NCBI GenBank assembly: GCA_910589415.1
Contig: OU342630.1
Location: forward strand, 87,788,186-87,852,185
Origin: Malachius bipustulatus
Taxonomy: Eukaryota > Arthropoda > Insecta > Coleoptera > Melyridae
Direction: 5' to 3'
Length of the DNA: 64,000 nucleotides
Made by a program: the position numbers and the translations under genes. Position 1 is the first letter of the stretch. Each line of letters opens with the position of its first letter. The notes under the pieces were generated by a model that was not told the origin of the DNA, made no database searches, and worked only from the letters and a program-made list of their open reading frames with translations. Below are positions 47,501-57,411 of this stretch, one piece after another.

Positions 47501-50500
47501 TGTTTTACTCACATTTTTAGGGACTGTAAATTCTAAGGGGAGGCTTGAAAAAATATATTTTATGGAAACTCCCTCTTAAAATACAGGGTGGTCCAACTTA
47601 AAACGTCAGGACTTTACCAAACGATAGATAACGTTAAAATAATGCCAGTTTCTCTAATACACTTATAGCCGGGAAAGCTTCCTTTTCAAGATACAGGGTG
47701 TTGAAGTTTTGGGAAAAAAATAATGTTTTGTGAATATTGTCAAAACAGGTGCTTTAAAAAAATTTAAATTTGACACGCAGCATGAGCTAAGTATCTTTCA
47801 TGATTTACGGCTTATGGTGATAAATTGCGAAAACCAGCGGCGGAGATATGGGTATGTGTCATCGCCCCTTAAAAAAAAAATTGACGCCACTGACTCTATG
47901 GTTACTGACAATTGTTACATTAGTTAGGTGTTGCTTATTTCTGTTATTTAATTATTTAAGTAAAAGTTATTTGATTAGAATTTGTCTGTTATTCTTAAAA
48001 TGGCTACGGATATTACCTAAGAAAACCTGAATTATCTCGAAAACGGTGCGCCTTGTGAAAAAATTAGAGAGTACTTTTTTGTTCTAAAAAGCATGGGGCA
48101 TTGAATAGTATTATTAAATTTTCCATAGAGTCAGTGGCGTCAATTTTTTTTTTTGAAAAGGGGCGATGGCACACCCATATCTCCGCCGCTGGTTTTCGCA
48201 ATTTATCACCATAAGCCGTAAATCATGAAAGATACTTAGCTCATGCTGCGTGCCAAATTTCAATTTTTTTAAAGCAGCCGTTTTGACAATATTCGCAAAA
48301 CATTATTTTTTCCCCAAAACTTCAACTTGAATCTTGTATCTTGAAAAGAAAGCTTTCCCGGCTATAAGTGTATTAGAGAAACTGGCATTATTTTAACGTT
48401 ATCTATCGTTTGGTAAAGTCCTGATGTTTTAAGTTGGACCACCCTGTATATTAAGGAATCTCCACTCGAACTTTCTGTACTGATTAATGAAACACTCTTT
48501 AAATCAGATTTATTATGCAGTGAGGATGTTTATAATCCCCTAAATTTTTTCTCCTGAAATTCTGAGCTGAATCAGGAAGAACTTTGGTACAATAATTAAA
48601 TTCAATAAATTTTACTACTTTTTGACGTAAAACTGATGCATGTGTCAAATGCCAAAGATGACGTTGCAGTCCCTGTCAACTTAAAAATTTTGAGGTGCAT
48701 GGGGAGTCAAGTGAGACCTTATTTTTATCTACATAAAATCTGTTAGTTTTCAAATTTTGACAGTCTGTGTGTCGGTGAAGACGTTTATTGTTAATAGCAA
48801 CAGTTTTATGTCAAAAATTTGTAATTTAGTTTTTGTACCAAAGTTCTATCTCATTAGGTTCAAAATTTAAGGAGAGGTGGGGGACTATAAATGTACTCTT
48901 GCTACTTAATGCATCTTCCGCTCCAATTATCCTAAGAGCCCATTTAAATGTTAATTGACCCATTATTAATTTCAGCAGAGCGTTAGTTACCTGTTTTAGT
49001 TGTTCAGCTAAGGAAGAAGGAGGACCCAACCCCAAGCTAACGCCCCTGTTAGAATGCCCCGACCAAGGATCGGGACTGCTTTGTTGCAAATGACTGGAAT
49101 CCTTCTGTACCTTTGCGTAAACAACGTTGGAACCAGGCTGTGACTGCACGCCTGGATTCAGATGTGGAGAAGAATACTGATTAGTTTTCTGCACTTGACT
49201 GTACTGTACACTGTAGGGAGTGTTTTGGGCATTGTACTGCATCTGTTGAGCTGAATATTGTGCATAGAGAGATCCAGAGTTGAGAGCTGAAGAACGAGGT
49301 TTAGGTTTCACTACATAAACTTCTTCTGATTTATGTTTCGATGAAGAGTACGTCTCGTCGAAACTCTTCTGCTTTGAGGAATAAATATCGTCGACACTCT
49401 TTTGTTTTGTTGTTGTGGTGTAAGTTTCATCCAAGCTCTTTTGTTTCGAGAAATAGATATCATCCACACTATTTTGTTTTGCTGAATATGATTCATCCAA
49501 ACTCTTTGGTTTTGTGGAATAAATGTCGTCCAAACTTTTCTGTTTGGAAGAGTATGCATCCGTTTTAGAGAAAGCAGAATCTGTTAGCTCATCACCTGAA
49601 TAACTTTCATCCAAACCGTAATCTGAACTACTGTTGCTCAGAGACCCTTTCTTAGAGGTTGGAAGTTGACGATTGGCAAGGGCTCCCCTATTTGCTAATT
49701 CAGCTTTGCTTTTACTTGCTGAAATGTCCAGCAACTCGTGAGGAGGAATTACCCTATCAAATTCTTCTTTAATCGGTAATTTTCTCTCAACGGTTGCTGT
49801 TTTATCGTCATCTGGACTGACATCTGATATTTCGGTGTCGGAAAGTTCAGCTTCTATGCTCTGAAAAAGAGGTTCTGGTGGTTGTTTGCGAGACATTTCA
49901 GGTGTCAATTGTTTCATGCCAACTCCATCATACGGTAATACCATCGGAAACCCCGCTTTCCTTTGAGTGTCTAAAAGGTCTTGTTCGAGTGCAATAATAC
50001 GATCTTTGAGATTCTTCACCAAAGCATTATATTCGGTGTCTTTTTCTTGCAAAAGCTGACTGTAAAAATCTTCACGATGCAACATATCAAGTTCTCTTTG
50101 CTGAAATTCTCGAACCAGTTGTTTGGCTTTTGTGTATTTCTTCTCTAAATTCATGTACTGTGTTTGTGATTGTTCTAGCATATTTTGGTATGTCTGCATC
50201 TCCTTCTTTGTTGCTATTAAGCTACGCTCGGCTTCTTTTAATTTTTGATTTGCCTGTTCGAGTTTTTCACTTTCATCCGGTTTTATATCATTCTGCTCCA
50301 TCAGCTAGAACAAAAATTCCAGAATAGAAATTAAATGCCTACGTAAAATGTTTTATATTAATTAATATAACATTAAAATATAAAACATTTTATATGTCCA
50401 ATAACTGGGAAAAATTGGAACAAACGTGGCATGGAAAAAGGCGGTAAGTTAAGCGATGCATGCTGCAGTACCTACCTTTGTCTTTAGTCGAGAAACTTCA

Positions 50501-53500
50501 ACATCACTCGAATTTAGCTTGCGCTGTGTCTAAACAAACGAATACATCACACAAATTAACACGACAAGGTACATTCACAGGTTAAATAATAAGCAAAGTA
50601 AAAAAATAAATACACTGTGTTTTTTATGTAAGTATGGAACATAGGGATGTGATAAGTAAAATTAAATATTTTCAAATATTGACCTGTATATTTAAATGCA
50701 AAATGATGTAAAATGATGCAAAAGAAAAAAAAACAGAAATTATTTAATTAGACTTTCAAATGAAATTGATTTAGTCCAAATATCTCTTACAGCTGTGAAA
50801 TTATAGCAGATGGAGAGTTTCCCCCATTGGGCTAGGAAAACTAATTTTAGTTTTTTTTTAATCATTTTTTTGTTACTTTCGGGTATAATTTTAATTATTT
50901 ATGATTTTATAAATTATTTGATAATAATAATTAAAATACAGTGGAAACTTGAGAACTTATACAGATCAACTTTTTCATAGCCAACCGCGGTCCAAACAGA
51001 GTGTAGTTCAACAAACTAGGAACTGATAGGAATAATTCTTAACACATTATTTTGCTAACATTTTACTGTAAAATACAATACAATATTTGAAAATATTTAA
51101 TTTTACATGTAATTTTTCCCATGTTCCATACATAAAAAACTAAAACACCCAAACAAAAACAAAGTATAAAGATTACTGATAATCAAAACAAATAAAAAAA
51201 ATCATATTTTTCACCATTTAGCCTTTTACTTGATCATCCGAAACATGATCTGGTTGATCTGTAATGGCTAGACAGTAAAGTGAGTAGTGACAATCAATTC
51301 AGCCATTTTTGATGGATATAATGAAATATGTTTATGTTGGAAGGGTGTTTATCAATATTGCTACAATAGCAGCTGTAAAGTAAAAAAATCGTTGGTAAAA
51401 AAGACTTATCCATGTTTCTAAGAGCAACCCACGAACAGTTAATGGTAAATTTTGCAAAAATCCAAGTTTTATCAAAATCAAAGTTCAAATTACTTCATGG
51501 TTGATGTAAAATTAGGTGTCCTCGAAAGAGGAGACTACACTCAAAATATGATATTTACCATTTCCAAGAAATTGGCTGAACCTTTTGTTGTACACTTTAG
51601 GTAAGTTTTGATGTTACTCCTAATAATTACATTTGTCTTAATCCATCAAAAATATCAAAAGTTGCCCAAAAATTGATTAAAAAAAATACCCTACCAAAGA
51701 GACACACTTAGATTTCACAAGCAGTAATAGGTACATATCAATACATTTTCAAAAATGTATTTTTATAAATCAATTTAGGCATAGTTATGATACTTAATAA
51801 AAAAAATTCATCTTTAATATTTAGACAATGTAACAAACTTCAAGTTATAGACTATAAAAAATATAGTTTAGTGATCTCAATGATATAAAATCATAGGGCA
51901 TACTTTTGAAAACAAGTACTTATGCTCCCTCTGTAATAAGCTATAATTGATTAAATTTATTTACACATGAATTATTATGAAATAAGATCAACTCAGAATA
52001 CAGCAACTTAGGAAAACAAGGGAAAACATAACACTAAAAATTCACAAACATTCACAAAAACAGAGAAAGATAAACTTACCTCTTGTAGCAGTAATTTCAA
52101 GGATTCAATATCGTTAATATCCGGCTCTGGTTCAAACATCCCTTCGTTATTAACGATTGGACTTGTAGGGCCATCAGATACACTGGTGTTTGCTGAACCT
52201 GAATGCAAAATAATTAATACTAAATTTTTTCGCACATTATTTCATTGAATTACCGGTCATTTGAACAGTGCTAGCATCACTCTGCTGTTGTTCGGCCTCC
52301 AAAATTCTCTGCCTCCTCTCCTCTCTTTCCTTATCCGCTTGCAAAGACTGTCGAATAAGCTGTGCAACTTCACTATTGTCCGGATCCCTTTCCCTACCGA
52401 TACTGAACTTCACTAGTCCTGAAGTGTTTCTTAATACACTAGCAGCATATGCCTGAGTAACACCCACTAAGCTCTTGCCATCAACTTCGATAATTTGATC
52501 GTTTACTTTGATTCTCCCATCTTTGGCTGCAGCACCATTTGCTGTTATTGTCTTCACAAATATTCCTTAAATGATAAAAAAAAATCACCCATACATTAAA
52601 TTCGAATAAATTAAATTATATTAGTTAACTTACATCAAGTAAATATTTTTTTTAAATGTGATAAGCAATTTTTTTTAGTACATAAATAAAAACATAAGTT
52701 GTGGTAGGGTACTAGTAGTACTACTTAATTCTTACCGAGCTTTTCCAAACCAGCATCAGCCCCGACGCCCATCCCTATAATGCTCAATCCCAGTCCTTCG
52801 GGCCCTTTGATCAACTCAACGGGAAACACGTCCATCTTCTCCACCCGTTTCTCGAGCTCATACTCGGCAGAAGCGGCAACTGGATCGACGTCTTCATTTC
52901 TACGATCGTACTCGGCGATGCTGAACGTGGAGTACACCTTGATGGGCTCAGAGCTGAATATAACCTTCGAGGACTTCTGAATGTAGGTGGGGTAGTCGAT
53001 TTCCTCATCTTCGTCCTCTGGGGGCAAGCCGGGAACTTCCATCCAGAAATGACCGTCTTCATAATAATGAACACCCTGCTCTATGCCTATGATCCGCGAA
53101 GGGGCTGGCACAAACGGTTCTGCATCCGTTTCTAGGGTTATTCCTTCAGATAAACTTGTGACAGAATCTGTAATTTGTTAGGAAATTTATAAATAAATAA
53201 TTTAACTAATTAATAAAAAATGTAACACATCTCAGCAATGTTTCAAGTCTCAGATTACGTTTCAAAATATAATATGAGTCATAAAAACTTACCAATAAGC
53301 CCAGAATCGGTTGCTGAAATACTACAATCAATCTTGGAGTTCCCGACCACGTCTCCTTCTTCATGTCCAGATGTGACATCGATACTGCTGGTCGACTCGT
53401 ACAGCTGTGAAAATGATTCCGACACTTTACTCTGTTCGTAGCTGTCAATCATGGGTTTAGAGAATGCCTCGTTCAGCTGGTCCAGGGGTTCAGTGATTGA

Positions 53501-55555
53501 GTCATGGAGAGATGGAGGCCCGCAGCTGTCGTTCAGCGAAACGGGCCCCGATGAGTCGTTCACAGATTCCTGCATGATGCTGGGGACATCTGGCTGCCAT
53601 TTATTAGGTTTCGAGTCTTTGGACGTGTGAAGAAGTTTTGTGACTTCGTGTGCTTCTTCATCGGAGAGCAAGTCGGATCTGAAAGATGTTATTGGGTGTA
53701 ATTTTTGAACGAGATTTTTTTTTATGGTTAACGAAAAATGTGTGAGACTTTACAGCGAAAATTAGAGCACATGTAACAGTTATGCCACTAAAATATTGTA
53801 GCAGTGAATAAATTGTTTAAAATGATTGTTTTATTACAAAACTAAACCAGTTAGTAAGAAAATACAATGACAAAAAATAATGGTATTGATCAATCAATGG
53901 ATAGGAAAAACACCACACATGTTCATTTTGTTATTGGGATCCTACTAAACCCATTTTAAGTTAATAAAAGATTAATAAAAAAATATATTTAAAAAAAAAC
54001 AAGTTTATAAGTTTTGATGATTAAATAACCACACCAGAAGTATATTTATAAACCATCACCTTGGAGTTTAGAATTATTATGAAAGTCTAAAAACATTTAC
54101 AAATGATCCCAAAAAGGCAATTATTTGTATTGGTTTTTGAAGACTGAATTACACTCACCTATTCAATTTCTTCTCCAAAATTCTGGTTTAAGCAACCATG
54201 AAAGAAAACAAATTCATCAATAATATTTGACTTCTACAGAAAATAATTATATTCAAATGGCACTCTTCATAAATTACTCTCACATATTTTTTTACACCTA
54301 CTAAACCGAAAAATAACAATGGATAAAAACAAACAACAACTACTAATAGATAAAAATCACTATTCTACAGTAAATGTAAGTAAATAAACAGCCCAGAAAT
54401 AATTCTTCTTCAACCAGTAACTGATTGACATTTCTTTTTTGTTCAATAATTAAAAATAGTGCAATTAATGTGCAGTAGAATAAAATGTGCCCACCTAGTG
54501 AACAAACAAAACTATCGTTAAGCGTGCCAAACATTTTATATACAATTTTCATCCCATATTTGAATGCAAATCGCAACTGAAATAAATATGTGAGAACTTG
54601 CTTGGAATAATAATTAAAATATTGTAAGCTCATGTTTACTACAACAATAAAAATAATGCTACATATTTGTAATGATCCTTTTAAAGCAAAAGCAATAATT
54701 TCAACTGTAAAACCACTTACTTAGAACTAAGAAGATTTTCAGCTTCAGCTGGAGTCATGGCATCTGCTTCAGGTACACTCTTATCACTAGATTTATCGTC
54801 ATTATCACTAGCATCGGCATACTCGACATCATTGAGATCCAGGAATTTAGCCTCAGAGCACTGAATATCAGGCGACCTTACACTCTTACTCGTACACTGC
54901 AACACTTCCCTAGTTACAATCAACGGTTCTGATTTCCTACCACTATCAGTCTTTTCTAAGTTTTTCATATTCTGTTCCTCATCTCCCGAATCATCCTTCA
55001 ATATCCTATCGATATCGGACTCATCGAGAATCTTCCGTTCAAAGTCAGCTGATTTGAAGCTCTTCGGTGACGGTGACGGTGACTCGGATTTATCTTCGAC
55101 CGATTCTTGTTTGGCTGGTATCACAGTTACTTGAGAAACATCCGAGTCTGTAGATTTCTGATGGTGTGGTTTGTGCGGAACAGCATACAAAGCTTCGATC
55201 TCCTTCTGAGTTAGTTTGGTTTGGGGAGTGCTGGTGCATTCCGGTGGTGCATCTCTAACGAAACACCTCGATTCTTCTTCCGGTGATGACGAGTCGCTAT
55301 ATTCTAAGGGTTTATCATCATTTATTGGGTAATCGTAGAGAGATTCCTCGTGAGGGTTGAGTTTTGCTTCTATTTTTGGGCACGGTTCATTGAAGCCTCC
55401 CTCGTCAGTGGTCGAAGAACTTACAGTAGAAGGTGGACGGTTGCCCAGACCGGCCGCGGGTATGTTTAGACATATACTGGAGACTTTACTCCGTGTTGGC
55501 ACTGTTACTACATCATCTTCAGTCTTATTGTCAAGTTTCCTTGTATCGGCTTGGT
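41273..55555 (-). CDS. Spn: Neurabin/spinophilin scaffold (ten exons, 5' end missing)
   Basis: Scaffold that docks protein phosphatase 1 at actin-rich cortex and synapses. Exons in coding order are 55555-54721, 53678-53293, 53167-52736, 52565-52254, 52198-52080, 50529-50476, 50304-48991, 44112-43968, 42161-41914 and 41536-41273. All joins keep phase with GT-AG ends, giving 4109 nt and about 1368 residues to a TGA. In order the product has an acidic Ser-rich region and the PP1-docking motif KVIF (52967-52956). The family signature [20 protein letters not shown] follows, then a PDZ domain across exons 3 and 4. A coiled coil, a tandem-repeat region, a C-terminal SAM domain and a Lys/Glu-rich helix complete it. 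The family's N-terminal actin-binding region is not here. The first visible exon opens at an acceptor with no upstream ATG, so at least one 5' exon lies elsewhere. A C-terminal SAM favours the neurabin-like form. Confidence 0.93.
41914..42161 (-). CDS. Spn: Neurabin exon 9
   Basis: Begins TT after GTTGTAG, completing a Val codon, and ends GAA-CAG|GTGAGG. A Ser/Pro-rich linker ([20 protein letters not shown]) leads to DWTKEQ, the first residues of the SAM domain. Confidence 0.92.
42162..43967. other. Neurabin intron 8
   Basis: No exon seen. It contains the TA-flanked element at 42436-42970 and a short poly-G run near 43408. Confidence 0.45.
42436..42970. mobile_element. ~535-bp TA-flanked element, mariner-type ends
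   Basis: Starts CAGAGTGTCTCGG after TA and ends CAGACACCCTG before TA. The terminal repeats are short and imperfect. An internal CAGGTGTCCACG at about 42784 hints at a composite. No coding sequence. Confidence 0.5.
43968..44112 (-). CDS. Spn: Neurabin exon 8
   Basis: 145 nt, TTTTTAG acceptor and G|GTAAGT donor. It encodes [20 protein letters not shown] and then [20 protein letters not shown], a second predicted helix. Confidence 0.9.
44446..44676. mobile_element. ~230-bp MITE with ~47-bp inverted repeats
   Basis: The left end CCGGTTGTTCAAACGTTAAT, continuing through AGATAATTACTGATTTTAAA, is matched by the right end TTTAAAATCAGTAATTATCT..CGTTTGAACAACCGG. It lies in neurabin intron 7. A half copy is at 20195-20345. 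Confidence 0.8.
45310..45946. mobile_element. ~637-bp TA-flanked element, mariner-type ends
   Basis: Starts CAGGGTGTCACACAGATAAT after TA and ends CTGACAGCCTG before TA. Internal arms pair partially (TTTTTCAAGATATTCAGTTA and ACTGAATATCTTGAAAAGCA). No transposase. Confidence 0.6.
46310..46770 (+). repeat. Dispersed ~450-bp repeat, copy 2
   Basis: Homologous to 28160-28605 along its length. Here the right end GTAGGAGCCGCGGATGTAAA also has an inverted partner, TTTACATCCGCGGCTCCTAA, at about 46193. The full element may therefore span about 46180-46775 with inverted ends, copy 1 being truncated on the left. Confidence 0.8.
47584..48446. mobile_element. 863-bp TA-flanked foldback (mariner-type MITE)
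   Basis: Starts CAGGGTGGTCCAACTTAAAA and ends TTTTAAGTTGGACCACCCTG, flanked by TA. The arms 47584-47901 and 48123-48446 pair with few mismatches, around a 221-bp loop with no coding signal. The low divergence suggests a recent insertion. Confidence 0.92.
48500..48990. other. Neurabin intron 7, proximal end
   Basis: Between the nested element and the exon 7 donor. No feature. Confidence 0.45.
48991..50304 (-). CDS. Spn: Neurabin exon 7: coiled coil and tandem peptide repeats
   Basis: 438 codons, starting CTG-ATG after a TTCTAG acceptor. The first ~115 residues are a strong coiled coil ([20 protein letters not shown] is the family's conserved block). Then come an acidic linker, seven imperfect 11-12-residue repeats of the [11 protein letters not shown] type (49566-49315) and a Tyr/Gln-rich tail. 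It ends [15 protein letters not shown] at 48991. The open frame past the donor, to 48826, is intron read-through. The next exon restores the expected VLAEREKRF. Confidence 0.93.
50476..50529 (-). CDS. Spn: Neurabin exon 6 (54-nt microexon)
   Basis: Eighteen codons, [18 protein letters not shown], in frame between a GTTTAG acceptor and a GTAGGT donor, phase 0 on both sides. The heptad-like spacing joins exon 5 to the coiled coil of exon 7. Because it is phase 0 and short, it could be skipped without a frame change. Confidence 0.85.
50530..52079. other. Neurabin intron 5
   Basis: AT-rich intron between exons 5 and 6. No repeat or coding signal recognised. Confidence 0.5.
52080..52198 (-). CDS. 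Spn: Neurabin exon 5
   Basis: Short 119-nt exon, GT|TCA in and CAA-GAG|GTAAGT out. It encodes [19 protein letters not shown] and then [16 protein letters not shown], leading into the coiled coil. Confidence 0.88.
52254..52565 (-). CDS. Spn: Neurabin exon 4: remainder of PDZ domain
   Basis: Continues [20 protein letters not shown] and then [20 protein letters not shown] and [10 protein letters not shown], completing the PDZ fold. A charged Arg/Glu helix ([20 protein letters not shown]) follows. Phases are 1 in and 1 out. Confidence 0.95.
52736..53167 (-). CDS. Spn: Neurabin exon 3: PP1-docking motif and start of PDZ
   Basis: Encodes [20 protein letters not shown], then [13 protein letters not shown], whose KVIF is a canonical RVxF-type PP1 docking site. 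The near-invariant neurabin block [20 protein letters not shown] follows, then the PDZ start [20 protein letters not shown]. Confidence 0.95.
53293..53678 (-). CDS. Spn: Neurabin exon 2 of those visible
   Basis: The TTTCAG acceptor completes a Lys codon, and the exon continues [19 protein letters not shown]. The region is acidic and Ser-rich. It contains an imperfect repeat of [20 protein letters not shown]. The donor is G|GTAAGT. Confidence 0.85.
53679..54720. other. Neurabin intron 1 of those visible
   Basis: AT-rich intron between the first two visible exons. No additional exon recognised. Confidence 0.5.
54721..55555 (-). CDS. Spn: Neurabin exon 1 of those visible (disordered acidic region)
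   Basis: The acceptor ATTTCAG ends at 55556. The exon is phase 1 in and phase 2 out (AA|GTAAGT). It encodes a Ser/Glu/Asp-rich, low-complexity stretch with many SP sites (for example [20 protein letters not shown]). The apparent start at a GTG codon is not used. The frame is open back to the acceptor. Confidence 0.85.
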
Positions 55556-56099
55556 CTGAAATTGAATAATTCGGTATTAAACAAAACTCTTGACAACGTG
55601 CACTGGAATTAAATAACTTGTTTGCAAGTACTTAGGTGTGTTAAATGTAATTTTTTTAACTCAAAATACAAGTGGCAAAATAGGAGTGGTTTTTTTCAAA
55701 ACTCAAGCAAGACAGAGTTTTACAATCGTCATTTCTTGCAAATACTTCTTTTGCAACAGGTGTTGCACAAGATTTTTGATAAGTATCCGAGAAAATACAA
55801 TTTATGAATAACTCTTAAGTCACCAAAAACAACAAAATATGAATTCTAGAAATTGGAATTTTTATAAGCACAAGTGCGTAAAAGAACATTCTTTTAAGCA
55901 CTAGTGCGTAAAAGAATATTATTTCGATCCAGAAATGGCAATCAAAACATGAACTGATGCGATTTAACAAAAAAATTGTGAGAAATTATTATTAAAAAAT
56001 ATAATGTTTAATCAGGTCTGTCCACAAACATCAGGTTCAGGTTTGTATTAAAAATGATGCCTCCATGGATAGCAGGAATAAATAAATATATTGTTGTAC

Positions 56100-56320
56100 T
56101 AGGCTTGTAATGGCAGTTTTTACTATAAAGTTTAACTTTCTAATGTCAAAAAGTGTTAGTAGAATTTCAAAATTATTATTTTATTATAGATAGTGATAAT
56201 AGAAAAAAAATTATCAACTTGTTCGGAAATCGAACTCAGCATCTTTGGATTACGGGATCACGCCTTTACCCATTATTAGACTATCGATACCTTGATACCT
56301 CGATACCCTATCGATACTCA
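56100..56320 (-). mobile_element. Probable tRNA-derived SINE
   Basis: On the minus strand, 56290-56217 reads like a degenerate tRNA. TAGTCTAATAATGGGTAAAG resembles an A box, and about 45 nt later GAGTTCGATTTCC resembles the B box (GGTTCGANTCC). The sequence after it is AT-rich and tRNA-unrelated, as in a SINE body. Short CGATACC repeats lie just 5'. The cloverleaf is too degraded for a functional tRNA call, and both ends are uncertain. Confidence 0.5.
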
Positions 56321-56956
56321 GAAGCACTGAGTTTTACATTAATTAGAACAATATAAATAAATAATCAAACTTCAGTTATTTATTTGGCAATTTATTTTTA
56401 TTAATTAACCTTTCCTTTGAAAAAAGAACGGCCTTCAGTAAATCAATAATGCTAAAATGTCACTAACGTCATATTGTTTACCTTACATCAATTTCATTGC
56501 GCTTGGACTAGAGTTAGGAGAACATAATAATTAGGTAGCAGTAACAGTTCCTATGTCCCCGTTACTTGGAATATCCATGTGCGAGAAACACCGTTTGTGA
56601 CTAATTGACGCGTAAAATTGCTGCACATAAAACTTCAACCTCATTATGACAATTCGATTTTATTTAATGAAAATATTATAATTCTGATCTAATTTCAAAT
56701 CCAACCGCGCAAAAAACGACATAAGCATCAAGAACGTTAAGGATTACCAATCTCAGACAACTTGGTCTTTAGGTAGGTACCGAGGTAGGTAGGTACCAAG
56801 CAGATTTTAATTTTTTACCATCGTTATGCCTTACTTTACATGGGATTGACGCCTTCATGAAATGATAATTCACCTACAGATAGTGAATAAAAATACGCTA
56901 TTATGCGTTCTTTTGTTTATTCATTTTGATGTAACAAACTTTCGAAATATTTATGA

Positions 56957-56987
56957 TGACGTCATTGTCCCAAAACCAATGACGTCA
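56957..56987. promoter_or_regulatory. Paired CRE-type palindromes with a CCAAT box
   Basis: Two full TGACGTCA octamers (56957-56964 and 56980-56987) lie 23 bp apart. A CCAAT overlaps the second, and an AT-rich TATA-like stretch (ATAAATATTT, minus strand) lies just beyond the first. The arrangement would suit a promoter directed toward neurabin. No transcription start is demonstrable from sequence. Confidence 0.3.
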
Positions 56988-57186
56988 GAAGATGGCATTT
57001 TAAAAAACAAAAACGACCTGTCAAAGAGTTTTCCATAGAAACGTCACATAACGGAATTATGAATTATGTTCCAAACTTTATCATTACACTGTATATCTTT
57101 TCATGCTTCATGTTTGGAAAGTCATGTGCATATTATCGTGCCACGACTGAGAGATAATAAAATAACGCAGCTGGTAAGAATCTGTA

Positions 57187-57411
57187 TAAGCCCTCTTTCA
57201 CACCTACGGTTTTTAACCGTGGCCGTGTACGGCTACGGAGCCGTGCTTAATAGAAACACGTTATCATAAATGCAAGCTTTCACACAAGACGGCTCCGGCA
57301 ACAAACCGTCTTGTGTGAAAGCTTGCATTTATGATAACGTGTTTCTATTAAGCACGGCTCCGTAGCCGTACACGGCCACGGTTAAAAACCGTAGGTGTGA
57401 AAGAGGGCTTA
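57187..57411. mobile_element. Perfect 225-bp palindrome (106-bp arms, 13-nt loop)
   Basis: The arms 57187-57292 and 57306-57411 are exact reverse complements, starting TAAGCCCTCTTTCACACC, around the loop CTCCGGCAACAAA. The GC-rich inner parts repeat CCGTGGCCG- and CGTGTACGGC-like words. It is non-coding and most likely a very young palindromic MITE. No clear target duplication is visible. Confidence 0.92.

Larger units (their letters stand above)
45979..48499. mobile_element. ~2.5-kb TA-flanked element carrying nested insertions
   Basis: Starts CAGAGTGTTTCATTAATTAG and ends CTGATTAATGAAACACTCTT, flanked by TA. The subterminal AAGTGGAGATTCCTT block has its complement at about 48455. Inside are the 450-bp repeat (46310-46770) and the foldback at 47584-48446. 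The TA site of the latter interrupts the right arm. It lies entirely within neurabin intron 7. Confidence 0.75.
55556..57186. other. Upstream intron or flank of neurabin
   Basis: No 5' exon of neurabin could be found here. It contains the SINE-like head (56217-56290) and the paired TGACGTCA sites. Confidence 0.4.

Noticed and set aside
48826..48990. Extension of neurabin exon 7 by 55 codons to a stop
   Set aside because: The GTAACT donor at 48990, followed by exon 8 with the family's VLAEREKR continuation, shows this part is intron.
49311..49568. Two other frames over the neurabin repeat region, with their own peptide repeats
   Set aside because: They are shadow frames of the same repetitive DNA. 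The coiled coil and splice phases support only the neurabin frame.
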